Source: an uncultured Bacilli bacterium (GTDB lineage Bacteria; Bacillota_I; Bacilli_A; RF39; UBA660). From it: DNA of 15,984 nucleotides. A program made the translations under genes and the position numbers. Position 1 is the stretch's first letter; every line of letters begins with the position of its first letter. This document shows, piece after piece, positions 1 through 7,315 of this stretch. Below the pieces are notes generated by a model, which worked only from the letters and a program-made list of their open reading frames with translations, was not told where the DNA came from and searched no databases. The stretch lies in NCBI GenBank assembly GCA_947584105.1, contig CANPWK010000010.1, positions 1 through 15,984 on the forward strand, in the 5' to 3' direction.

Positions 1-95
1 TTTTTTGTTTTCTCCCATTTTCTCTTACATTTATTGTTTTCTTTAGTTAATATGACATTTACTTTTCATTCAACTAAATTTTTTATTTCAAATAA
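1..95 (-). other. Downstream flank of recG; possible first codons of the next gene
   Basis: This stretch after the recG stop has no convincing terminator; the only hairpin near the stop is a short all-AT one. On the minus strand an ATG at 18..16 opens a frame that runs to the window edge (M-G-E-N-K-K) and is preceded in frame by a stop at 27..25. The purine-rich AAGAGA just before it is a poor ribosome site. It may be the 5' end of the next gene in a recG transcript, but six codons cannot establish that. Confidence 0.25.
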
Positions 96-2078
96 TTAAT
101 CTAGATTACTAATATTTTCTATTATTTCATTTATATCTTCGTTATTGCTATGATATTCTAACTTATTCAAATATTCCAAACTATCATTTTTAGCTTTAAC
201 TAACAAGTTAAAATCAGTTTTTATATTAGCTAATTTAAAGTTCATATCTCCACTTTGTTTTACGCCAAATAAATCTCCGCTTCCACGTAATCGAAAATCT
301 TCTTCACTAATTTTAAATCCATCATTAGTTTTTGTCATAATTTGTAATCTTTCTTTCTCACAATCACTTATTAATATACAATAACTTTGCATATTATTTC
401 TTCCAACCCTACCTCTTAATTGATGTAACTGTGAAAGCCCAAACCTATAACTATCGAATATTACTATCATAGTTGCATTTTTTACATCCACTCCAACTTC
501 AATTACTGTCGTACTTACTAAAATACCAATTTTACCTTCAACAAAATCAGTCATGACTTGTTCTTTTTCTTCCTTTGAAAGTTTTCCATGCATAATACCA
601 ATTTTACATATTTTAGAAAATGCTTTATTCATTTTTTCATAAATGCTATTAACATTTTCTAAATCAATTTTTTCACTTTCTTCTACTAAAGGTGCTATTA
701 CATATATTTGATGTTTACAAATCAATTCTTGATACATCATATTTAAAACTTCTTTTATATCATTGTTTCCCTTTAAAATTGTAATAATATCTTTTTTACC
801 ATTTGGAACTGTTTTGATATTAGAAATATCCATATCACCATATATAGTTAAAGCATAAGTTCTTGGAATCGGAGTTGCAGATAAATATAACACATCTGGA
901 ACATGACCTTTATTTCTTAATAAATGTCTTTGCTGTACACCAAATCTATGTTGTTCATCTGTAATAACTAAACCTAAATTATTATAAACAACATCTTCAC
1001 TAAACAAAGCATGCGTACCTATAATTATATCTACTTTACCACTTTTAATTTCTTCCAATATTTTTTTTCTTTCACTTCTTTTAGTAGTTCCAGTTAAAAG
1101 AGCAATATTTATATTTTTTAAATATTTATTTATATTGGAATAATGTTGACTGGCTAAAACTTCAGTTGGAGCCATTAATACTCCTTGATAATTTGATAAA
1201 TAATTGATATAAAGAGCAATAAAAGATACGATTGTCTTGCCACTTCCAACATCACCCTGTAATAATCTATTCATTCTTTTTTTACATATTAAATCATTAT
1301 ATATATCATTAATACACTTAACTTGATCTGTTGTTAATGTAAAAGGCAATGTTTTAATAAACTTGTCAATCAATAAATAATCTACATTTCTTTCAATACC
1401 TAATTCGCTATTTCTTTTATTCTTCAAGTTATTTATTTTTAGCATAAAAATAAATAATTCTTCATATTTTAAAAATCTTATAGATTCTTTTAATTTTAAA
1501 GAAGAAGTCGGTTTATGAATCTCTTTTAATGCTTCCATTTTATCCATAAAATCATATTTATTTACTAAAAATAAAGGTACATAATTATTAATTTTAATCT
1601 TATCTAATCCTTCTAAAATAAATTTATTTAACTGTTTACTAGTAATCCCATTAGTAGTATGATAAATTACCTCTACTATAGGCTTATCTGGTAATTTAGA
1701 TAATTTAATATCATTTGCAACAATTTTACTATTTTTTAAATTATACTTTCCAATCACTGTTACATAATTGCCAATGCTTATTTTACTTTTTAAATACCCT
1801 CTATTATAAATACTAACCGAAAAGATAAAACCATTACTATTTATTCGAAAGCTCATAATATTTTTCTTTTTTCCATAATAAAATAAATTTGGCATTGATT
1901 CTACTATGCCATCTATTATAATATTTTGACCATCTATTAATTCATTTAATTTACTTCTTTTTAATATTTCATATCGATAAGGATAATAAGTTACTAAATC
2001 ATATATATTATTAATACCTAAATTATTTAATAATTTCATAGTTTTAGAACTTATTTTTTTTATATCATCTAAATTCAT
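96..2078 (-). CDS. recG: ATP-dependent DNA helicase RecG
   Basis: RecG is a superfamily 2 double-stranded DNA translocase that remodels stalled replication forks and branch-migrates Holliday junctions. The protein is 660 residues, close to the usual 670-690. The N-terminal wedge/OB region covers about residues 45-150. Helicase motifs follow in order: PFTLTTDQ (Q-like, 245-252), GDVGSGKT (Walker A, 275-282), DEQH (motif II, 374-377), LSATPIPRT (motif III, 399-407) and QLRGRVGR (motif VI, 553-560). The RecG signature FRLRGSGDLFG is at 595-605. The ATG is preceded by GGTGGATAT, a good ribosome site. The gene lies 73 bp downstream of lon and appears to have its own promoter. The N-terminus is slightly short, but every catalytic motif is intact. 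Confidence 0.97.
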   Translation of the reverse strand: MNLDDIKKISSKTMKLLNNLGINNIYDLVTYYPYRYEILKRSKLNELIDGQNIIIDGIVESMPNLFYYGKKKNIMSFRINSNGFIFSVSIYNRGYLKSKISIGNYVTVIGKYNLKNSKIVANDIKLSKLPDKPIVEVIYHTTNGITSKQLNKFILEGLDKIKINNYVPLFLVNKYDFMDKMEALKEIHKPTSSLKLKESIRFLKYEELFIFMLKINNLKNKRNSELGIERNVDYLLIDKFIKTLPFTLTTDQVKCINDIYNDLICKKRMNRLLQGDVGSGKTIVSFIALYINYLSNYQGVLMAPTEVLASQHYSNINKYLKNINIALLTGTTKRSERKKILEEIKSGKVDIIIGTHALFSEDVVYNNLGLVITDEQHRFGVQQRHLLRNKGHVPDVLYLSATPIPRTYALTIYGDMDISNIKTVPNGKKDIITILKGNNDIKEVLNMMYQELICKHQIYVIAPLVEESEKIDLENVNSIYEKMNKAFSKICKIGIMHGKLSKEEKEQVMTDFVEGKIGILVSTTVIEVGVDVKNATMIVIFDSYRFGLSQLHQLRGRVGRNNMQSYCILISDCEKERLQIMTKTNDGFKISEEDFRLRGSGDLFGVKQSGDMNFKLANIKTDFNLLVKAKNDSLEYLNKLEYHSNNEDINEIIENISNLD

Positions 2079-2093
2079 ATATCCACCATTTAA

Positions 2094-2122
2094 AGTATAA
2101 ACAAAAAAGAAAAAAATTGCAA
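2094..2122 (-). promoter_or_regulatory. Probable sigma-A promoter of recG
   Basis: On the minus strand the -35 element TTGCAA (2122..2117) is separated by exactly 17 nt from the -10 element TATACT (2099..2094), about 15 nt upstream of the recG ATG. The -35 matches consensus at 4 of 6 positions and the -10 at 5 of 6. The spacer is almost all T and doubles as the U-tract of the lon terminator. The lysS promoter in this window uses the same TTGCAA at the same spacing. Confidence 0.6.
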
Positions 2123-2136
2123 ATAATCACAATTTT
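2102..2136 (-). terminator. Probable rho-independent terminator after lon
   Basis: On the minus strand AAAATTG (2136..2130) pairs with CAATTTT (2119..2113) around a 10-nt loop, followed by a long T tract broken by one C (to 2102). The 7-bp stem has one G-C pair, so it is weak on its own. The T tract and its position about 15 nt after the lon stop support it. Confidence 0.55.
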
Positions 2137-2151
2137 ATTTCTAAATTAATA

Positions 2152-4437
2152 TTATAATAAACTATAAATATCCATATAATTTTTAACTGGAATATATTCT
2201 ATTTTTTCCTTAACTTCTTTAGGAATATCATCTAAATCTCTTAAATTATCATATGGAATAAACATTTTCTTTATATTGTTCATAACTGCACCAATACTTT
2301 TTTCTCTTAATCCGCCAACTGGTAAAATATTTCCTCTTAAAGTAATTTCACCAGTCATAGCTATATTACTATGTATTTTTAAATTACTAAAAGCACTAAT
2401 TAAAGATGTTGTTAAAGCAACTCCAGCACTTGGTCCTTCTTTTAGTATTGAACCACTAGGTATATGTATATGAATATCATTATTTATTAAATCATCATAT
2501 CTAATATTAAATTTCTTATAATTAGCTTTTATATAACTTAAAGCTATCATTGCACTTTCTTTGATAACATTTCCTAAAGATCCAGTTAATATTAATTTGC
2601 CAATACCCTTATAATAATTTACTTCAATTGGCAAAATATCGCCACCATATGAAGTACATGACAAACCATTTACCACTCCAACTTGAGAGGGAAAAACTAA
2701 ACTATAATTGTATTTTGATTTACCTAAATACTTATCAACATTATCTTTATCAATTATTTCTTTATCTTTTAAATTCTTAGGATTAATTAAAGTAATAATT
2801 TTTCTAACTATTTTAGAAATATTACGTTCTAAATCTCTAACTCCAGATTCTTTAGTATAATTTCGAATTATCATAGATAATGCCTCTGGAGTTATCTTTA
2901 AATTATCAATAGCATGATTTTTACAAATTTTCGGTATTAAATAATTATTGGCAATATCAATTTTTTCATATTCAGTATAGCCATTAACTTCAATTATTTC
3001 TAATCTATCTTTTAAAACAGATGGTATATCTTGAATATTATTAGCTGTTAAAATAAAAATTACTTTAGATAAATCAAACGCTTCATCAATATAATGATCA
3101 CAAAAATATTTATTTTGATTAGAATCTAATAATTCTAAAAGACAATTAGTAGGATCATTATTGTAACTTTTACTCATTTTATCAATTTCATCAATTAAAA
3201 ATACAGGATTCATACTTTTAGCTTTTCTTATTCCTGAGATAATCTTTCCAGGGGATGCTCCAACATAACTTTTCATATGCCCCATTATTTCACATTCATC
3301 ACTAACTCCTGCTACAGAAATTTTGATAAAGTTTCTATTGATACTTTTAGCTATACTATAAGCAAGTGTAGTTTTTCCAACACCAGGTGGACCAACTAAA
3401 CAAATAATAGGACTTTCAATATTTGAAGATGATTTATTTACTGCTAAATATTCAATAATTCGAAGTTTTACCTCATCGAGCCCAAAATGAGTTTTATTTA
3501 AATTATTACGAACTAAATCTAAATCATCTATATCTTTTGTTTCTATATTCCAAGGTAAATTAATAAGCCAATCTATATATTTTCGAATTACACTAATCTC
3601 AGGAGATAAATCATTCATATTCTTATATTTATTAATTTCATTTTTAATTCTACATTTAATATCATCTGGTATTTTTAATTCTAATAATTTATTATTAAGA
3701 TTTTTTACATCATTATCTTTAATTGAAAAATCACCAATTTCAGATTTAATAACTTTTAATTTTTCTTTTAAAATATACTCTCGTTGATGATTATCTAATG
3801 TCTTCTTTATTTTATTATCTAAATCTTTCTCTACTTCGTATATTTGTTTTTCTTTATAAATATCATGTAGAATCATATCACTTCTTTTAAAAACATCTAT
3901 ACAATTTGCATATTCACATAAACGCTCTTTACTTATCGGTAAATTATTTGCCACTACATCAGTTATATAATCTAAATTATCAGTATTAGCAATCAAACTT
4001 AAAACGCTATTACTAATTTTAGGAACTATTTTAATACAATTATCCAATTCATAATAAATTTTTCTAATATAAGCTTGATATTTAATATCATCATAAATAG
4101 AATCTTCAATATAATGAAAAGACGCTTCAATTAAATCTAATGATGGTTCATAATATTTATTAATAATAACTCGCCTTTTGCCATCAATTGTTACTCTACT
4201 TTTACCATTAGGCAATTCTAACTTATTTTTTATACTACCAATTATACCAATATTTGGTAATTTATCTATATCTTTTAAATTGTTATTAAATTGATTAACA
4301 ACAATCAAGTTATCATGATGAAATATGGATGCTACTTCAATTAATGATTTACTTATCTCATCATCAAATTCTAATCTAATATCACTGTTAGGAAGTAATA
4401 CCAACCCCTTTAATAGTATAACTGGTAAATTTTCCAT
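2152..4437 (-). CDS. lon: ATP-dependent endopeptidase La (Lon)
   Basis: Lon is a cytosolic AAA+ serine protease that degrades misfolded and regulatory proteins. I place the start at the ATG at 4437, giving 761 residues that begin MENLPVILLKG. An ATG 12 nt further upstream (4449) is in frame, but it overlaps the GGAGG ribosome site that sits 5 nt before 4437. In this numbering the N-terminal LON domain is about 3-190. Walker A GPPGVGKT is at 349-356 and Walker B PVFLIDEID at 411-419. The proteolytic serine in EGPSAG is Ser670, and the dyad lysine in LREKS is Lys713. Two details are unusual. The segment usually rich in arginine after the sensor region reads GVSDECEIMGHMKSYVG. The residue two before Gly-Pro-Ser-Ala-Gly context is Glu where Asp is common. 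The gene has its own promoter and terminator. Confidence 0.96.
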   Translation of the reverse strand: MENLPVILLKGLVLLPNSDIRLEFDDEISKSLIEVASIFHHDNLIVVNQFNNNLKDIDKLPNIGIIGSIKNKLELPNGKSRVTIDGKRRVIINKYYEPSLDLIEASFHYIEDSIYDDIKYQAYIRKIYYELDNCIKIVPKISNSVLSLIANTDNLDYITDVVANNLPISKERLCEYANCIDVFKRSDMILHDIYKEKQIYEVEKDLDNKIKKTLDNHQREYILKEKLKVIKSEIGDFSIKDNDVKNLNNKLLELKIPDDIKCRIKNEINKYKNMNDLSPEISVIRKYIDWLINLPWNIETKDIDDLDLVRNNLNKTHFGLDEVKLRIIEYLAVNKSSSNIESPIICLVGPPGVGKTTLAYSIAKSINRNFIKISVAGVSDECEIMGHMKSYVGASPGKIISGIRKAKSMNPVFLIDEIDKMSKSYNNDPTNCLLELLDSNQNKYFCDHYIDEAFDLSKVIFILTANNIQDIPSVLKDRLEIIEVNGYTEYEKIDIANNYLIPKICKNHAIDNLKITPEALSMIIRNYTKESGVRDLERNISKIVRKIITLINPKNLKDKEIIDKDNVDKYLGKSKYNYSLVFPSQVGVVNGLSCTSYGGDILPIEVNYYKGIGKLILTGSLGNVIKESAMIALSYIKANYKKFNIRYDDLINNDIHIHIPSGSILKEGPSAGVALTTSLISAFSNLKIHSNIAMTGEITLRGNILPVGGLREKSIGAVMNNIKKMFIPYDNLRDLDDIPKEVKEKIEYIPVKNYMDIYSLL

Positions 4438-4462
4438 AACTGCCTCCATAAATTTGTTTTTT

Positions 4463-4491
4463 ATTATAATATAAATTGAAATATTTGTCTA
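4463..4491 (-). promoter_or_regulatory. Sigma-A promoter of lon
   Basis: On the minus strand TAGACA (-35, 4491..4486, 5 of 6 matches) is followed after exactly 17 nt by a perfect TATAAT (-10, 4468..4463). It begins just after the U-tract of the spo0A terminator and about 26 nt before the preferred lon start. I see no CIRCE element or CtsR-type direct repeat in the gap, so heat-shock control by those regulators is not apparent. Confidence 0.8.
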
Positions 4492-4492
4492 T

Positions 4493-4520
4493 AAAAAAAA
4501 GAAAACTTTTAAAAGTTTCC
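4493..4520 (-). terminator. Rho-independent terminator after spo0A
   Basis: On the minus strand GGAAACTT (4520..4513) pairs with AAGTTTTC (4508..4501), with one G-T pair, around a TTAA loop. Eight consecutive T (4500..4493) follow at once. It lies 9 nt after the spo0A stop and cleanly separates spo0A from lon. Confidence 0.85.
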
Positions 4521-4529
4521 ATTTTTATT

Positions 4530-5285
4530 TTATACCTTATGATATTCTAAACGTAACTTATCTGCTATTGTTACCATAAACTCTGAATTAGTTGGTTTAG
4601 CTTTATCAATATCAACACTATGTCCAAATAAATCCTCCATTAAATCCCAGTCGCCTCGATTCCAACTAACCTCTATTGCATGGCGGATTGCCCTTTCAAC
4701 CCTCGAAACAGTTGTTTCAAACTTCACTGCTAATTCTGGGTATAATTCTTTAGTAATACCACCAATAATATCTGGTCTATCAAAAATTATTTCGACTCCT
4801 TCTCTAATATATTGATAACCTTTAATATGAGAAGGAATGCCTAAATCATGTAAAGTTTTTGTTATAGACATTTGGATATTATTATGTCCTAAATCTAAAT
4901 TTTTACTTATCTTTTTATTGTCTAATTGCAATATCCTTTTTTCCAAATCTGTAAATTCAAATGGCTTAAGTAGATAATATTTTACACCATAATCAGAAAC
5001 TTCTCTTATAACATCCATAGCATTATAACTAGTAGATACTATAACCGGTTTATTAATATTTTTCTTTTTCATTTCTTCTAATACATATATTCCATCTTTA
5101 TTTGGCATAATCAAATCTAGAATAATAACATCAAAATCATCTTTTTCCTCAATTAATTTAATACCATCTAATCCATCACTAGCTTTATATACTAATTCTA
5201 TTTTATCATTATTTTTAAAATATTCTCCTACTGCTTCAACTAACTGCGTATTATCATCAATCATTAATAATCTTGTTTTCTTCAT
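4530..5285 (-). CDS. spo0A: Stage 0 sporulation master response regulator Spo0A
   Basis: Spo0A is the phosphorelay-controlled transcription factor that commits endospore formers to sporulation and binds 0A boxes. The 251-residue protein has a receiver domain (about 4-122) with the acidic pair Asp10/Asp11, phospho-acceptor Asp57 in LDLIMP, the switch serine/threonine near 84-85 (VSTS) and Lys107 in LLKPFE. After a short linker comes the Spo0A-specific DNA-binding domain (about 135-251). It carries the recognition-helix signature SRVERAIRHAIEVSWNRG (194-211) and the family ending PTNSEFMVTIADKLRLE (231-247). These C-terminal motifs are unique to Spo0A, so this is not a generic response regulator. 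AAGGAGG lies 5 nt before the ATG. The usual neighbour spoIVB is absent; the flanks are tpiA and lon. A perfect 0A box upstream suggests autoregulation. Confidence 0.97.
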   Translation of the reverse strand: MKKTRLLMIDDNTQLVEAVGEYFKNNDKIELVYKASDGLDGIKLIEEKDDFDVIILDLIMPNKDGIYVLEEMKKKNINKPVIVSTSYNAMDVIREVSDYGVKYYLLKPFEFTDLEKRILQLDNKKISKNLDLGHNNIQMSITKTLHDLGIPSHIKGYQYIREGVEIIFDRPDIIGGITKELYPELAVKFETTVSRVERAIRHAIEVSWNRGDWDLMEDLFGHSVDIDKAKPTNSEFMVTIADKLRLEYHKV

Positions 5286-5310
5286 ATATCCTCCTTATTA
5301 AAGTAATTTA

Positions 5311-5339
5311 ATTATACTACAATAAAAATCACAACTCTA
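5311..5339 (-). promoter_or_regulatory. Probable spo0A promoter (consensus -10, poor -35)
   Basis: A perfect TATAAT (5316..5311, minus strand) lies 25 nt before the spo0A ATG. The best hexamer 17 nt upstream is TAGAGT (5339..5334), which matches consensus at only 3 of 6 positions. A consensus -10 with a weak -35 is typical of promoters that need an activator. The 0A box upstream is a candidate binding site for one. Confidence 0.6.
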
Positions 5340-5343
5340 GAGT
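5334..5343. promoter_or_regulatory. 10-bp perfect palindrome over the spo0A -35 region
   Basis: ACTCTAGAGT is a perfect inverted repeat that overlaps the weak -35 hexamer of the spo0A promoter. It could be an operator half-site pair, but a 10-bp palindrome can also arise by chance. No known regulator consensus is assigned. Confidence 0.25.
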
Positions 5344-5359
5344 ATATTTTAGCTAGTTT

Positions 5360-5366
5360 TGTCGAA
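5360..5366 (+). promoter_or_regulatory. 0A box (Spo0A binding site) upstream of spo0A
   Basis: The plus strand reads TTTTGTCGAATTAT, containing TGTCGAA, the established 0A box core. It lies about 75 nt upstream of the spo0A ATG, 20 bp upstream of the weak -35, and centred near -59 from the predicted start of transcription. In Bacillus subtilis the spo0A promoter carries 0A boxes for autoregulation, so the placement makes biological sense. Only one box is visible. Confidence 0.6.
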
Positions 5367-5378
5367 TTATTTCCACAC

Positions 5379-5407
5379 AAAAAAGTTATTAACTACTAAC
5401 AACTTTT
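5379..5407 (-). terminator. Rho-independent terminator overlapping the 3' end of tpiA
   Basis: On the minus strand AAAAGTTGTTA (5407..5397) pairs with TAATAACTTTT (5391..5381), 11 bp with one G-T pair, around a 5-nt loop, and the T run continues to 5379. The tpiA stop codon lies inside the 3' arm, so the last codons of the gene also form the terminator. This ends the five-gene unit and separates it from spo0A. Confidence 0.75.
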
Positions 5408-6096
5408 ATCATTTTTAATACTTCATCAATCATACTACTAGATTTACCAACCATAAATCCATCAACATTCTTAATTTTTATTAATTCCTTAATATTATCT
5501 GAATTAACACTTCCTCCATAAACAACCGGTAAATCTAAATTCATATCACATAATTCCTGTTTTATAAAAGATATAATATTACTAATCATCTCATTATCTA
5601 AAACATTTCCTGTCCCAATTGAAAATATAGGTTCATAAGCTATAATAATATTTTGGCTTTCAATATTATATAAATCCTTATGAAGCTGTTGTTTCAATAC
5701 TTCTTTAGTCTTTAAAGATTTATATTGTTCTAAATTATCACCAATACAAAGAATAACCTTCAAGCCATTATCTAAAGCTGATTTTATTTTTTTATTAATT
5801 AACTCATCTGTTTCATTAAAATGATTTCGACATTCGCTATGCCCTACAATAGCATATTTTATACCAAGTTCACTTACTTGCAAAGCAGAAATTGCACCTG
5901 TATAGGCTCCCAAATCTTCTGCATAAATATTTTGAATAGCTAAATTTTTATATTTTTTTAAAAAGTAAGGTAAATATATTGCTGTTGGACATAATATAAT
6001 ATTATCATTAGTAACATTTACTTTAGATATATACTCTTTTATATCTTTTAATTCCATATACATCTTCATATTCAATATCAAAATTTTATTTTCCAT
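5389..6096 (-). CDS. tpiA: Triosephosphate isomerase (divergent)
   Basis: The enzyme interconverts dihydroxyacetone phosphate and glyceraldehyde 3-phosphate. At 235 residues it is shorter than the usual 245-255. The catalytic set is present: Asn9 and Lys11 (LNMKM; usually NWKMN), His86 in GHSE, and Glu155 in AYEPIFSIGTG. Phosphate-binding loops YGGSV (193-197) and GFMVGKS (213-219) are also present. Several normally conserved positions differ: NWK is NMK, GEIS is GAIS (68-70 region), GHSERR is GHSECR and EPVWAIGTG is EPIFSIGTG. The fold and chemistry should hold, but kinetics or loop-6 closure may be altered. The ATG follows AGAGGATTTC and overlaps the end of the glycosyltransferase gene by 11 bases, so translation is probably coupled. 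It is the last gene of the pgk unit. Confidence 0.93.
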   Translation of the reverse strand: MENKILILNMKMYMELKDIKEYISKVNVTNDNIILCPTAIYLPYFLKKYKNLAIQNIYAEDLGAYTGAISALQVSELGIKYAIVGHSECRNHFNETDELINKKIKSALDNGLKVILCIGDNLEQYKSLKTKEVLKQQLHKDLYNIESQNIIIAYEPIFSIGTGNVLDNEMISNIISFIKQELCDMNLDLPVVYGGSVNSDNIKELIKIKNVDGFMVGKSSSMIDEVLKMIKVVSS

Positions 6097-7315
6097 GAAA
6101 TCCTCTTTTCATAACATCGCGTGCTTTTTTAAAAAAGCCACGTGGTTCAGTATTTCTACCTTTTAAAGCAATATTATAAACATCAAGTACTCGTTCAGCA
6201 TAATATTTAGAAGAATACTTAGCAGAAGATACTAATGCTTGTTCACTCATTTTCAAAAGCAAATTTCTATCACTCATTAATTTTAACATGGCTTGTCGAT
6301 ATTGTTTACGATCATTAAACAAAAATCCATCTAAGCCATCTACAATAACAGTATTAAAACTCTCATCATTAAGAGCTACTACAGCAAGCGAAGCAGCCAT
6401 AGCCTCAACAACTGTTAATCCTTGAGTTTCCGTATGAGATGCAGTTGTAAAAACATTAGCTAAATGATAATAATTAGGTACATCATTCCATGGAACTTTA
6501 CCAGTAAAAATAATATTATCGCCAAATTTTTTAGACTTGCTCTTTAAAAGTTCCAAATCCGGTCCTCCACCTACTATCATTAAACGACAATTTTTATGTT
6601 TTCTTGCTAAATAAGCATGATTATCAATTAAAAAATCAATATTCTTTTCTTTGGCAATTCTCCCCACAAATAATATTATAAAATCATCTTCTTTAATCTT
6701 ATACTGTTTTTTTAACTGTTCAACTTTATTAGAGTCAATATTCTTTTTATAAAATCTTTCTATTTCTATACCTGTTGGAATAATATGAACATTTCTATCA
6801 TATTTATATTTTTGTTTAAATAAATCATATGTCTTTTTAGTTGGAACAATCAATTCTGTTGCTGTTTTATCACAATAAAATTTTGTAAAATATTCCACTA
6901 TTTTTTTACTTGTAGTCTTAAAATAACCCTTAGTGATATAATGAACATAATCTTCATACATTGTATGATAAGTATGTACTATTGGAATATCTAACTGTTT
7001 AGCTATAATTCTTGCAAATGTACCTATACTAAATTCTGTATGAGAATGAATAATATCCAAATTCCATTCCTTAATTTTATTTATAGCTTTAATAGGGTAA
7101 ATACCACTTAATCGATAATCATAAATACCTGTTGGAATACCAGGAATACGAATTATATGTTCATCACCGAAATCATAAGATAATGTATCATTATTTATAG
7201 TCACGACATAAACTTTATGCCCCATTTTTCTTAAGGCATGTTCTAACATTAATATGCTAGTTGCCACACCATTTATTTGTGGAGCATAAGTATCGGTAAA
7301 TAAACCTATCCTCAT
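6086..7315 (-). CDS. GT4-family glycosyltransferase, probable diacylglycerol glucosyltransferase
   Basis: This 409-residue protein has the GT-B architecture of family GT4. The N-terminal Rossmann half begins MRIGLFTDTYAPQINGVAT, with SHTEFSIG (91-98) and HTYHTMYEDY (114-123). The donor-binding half has VGRIAKEKN (217-225) and the retaining EX7E motif with Glu296 and Glu304 (ETQGLTVVEA). The first half closely resembles the 1,2-diacylglycerol 3-glucosyltransferases of Mollicutes and Firmicutes, which make monoglucosyl-diacylglycerol at the inner membrane face. There is no membrane span. The basic tail (FFKKARDVMKRGFHGK) could bind anionic lipid. The start overlaps the upstream membrane-protein stop as ATGA, with AGGGGTGAT ahead of it. 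The acceptor is an inference; another lipid or a cell-wall acceptor is possible. Confidence 0.85.
   Translation of the reverse strand: MRIGLFTDTYAPQINGVATSILMLEHALRKMGHKVYVVTINNDTLSYDFGDEHIIRIPGIPTGIYDYRLSGIYPIKAINKIKEWNLDIIHSHTEFSIGTFARIIAKQLDIPIVHTYHTMYEDYVHYITKGYFKTTSKKIVEYFTKFYCDKTATELIVPTKKTYDLFKQKYKYDRNVHIIPTGIEIERFYKKNIDSNKVEQLKKQYKIKEDDFIILFVGRIAKEKNIDFLIDNHAYLARKHKNCRLMIVGGGPDLELLKSKSKKFGDNIIFTGKVPWNDVPNYYHLANVFTTASHTETQGLTVVEAMAASLAVVALNDESFNTVIVDGLDGFLFNDRKQYRQAMLKLMSDRNLLLKMSEQALVSSAKYSSKYYAERVLDVYNIALKGRNTEPRGFFKKARDVMKRGFHGK

Noticed and set aside
2276..2473. 65-codon open frame on the plus strand
   Set aside because: It lies wholly inside lon in antisense, has no ribosome site and mirrors the conserved protease domain; it is a shadow frame.
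4438..4500. Heat-shock operator (CIRCE or CtsR box) in front of lon
   Set aside because: The gap holds a promoter and a ribosome site, but no matching inverted or direct repeat was found.
5826..5832. Second perfect 0A-box heptamer (TTCGACA, minus-strand TGTCGAA) inside tpiA
   Set aside because: It falls on the Cys-Arg-Asn codons of the GHSECRN segment, far from any promoter, and is probably coincidental.
7312..7314. Mycoplasma-type code (TGA as Trp), suspected from the extreme AT content
   Set aside because: TGA ends the flippase-like gene exactly at the ATGA overlap, and the tryptophan codons I checked are TGG.
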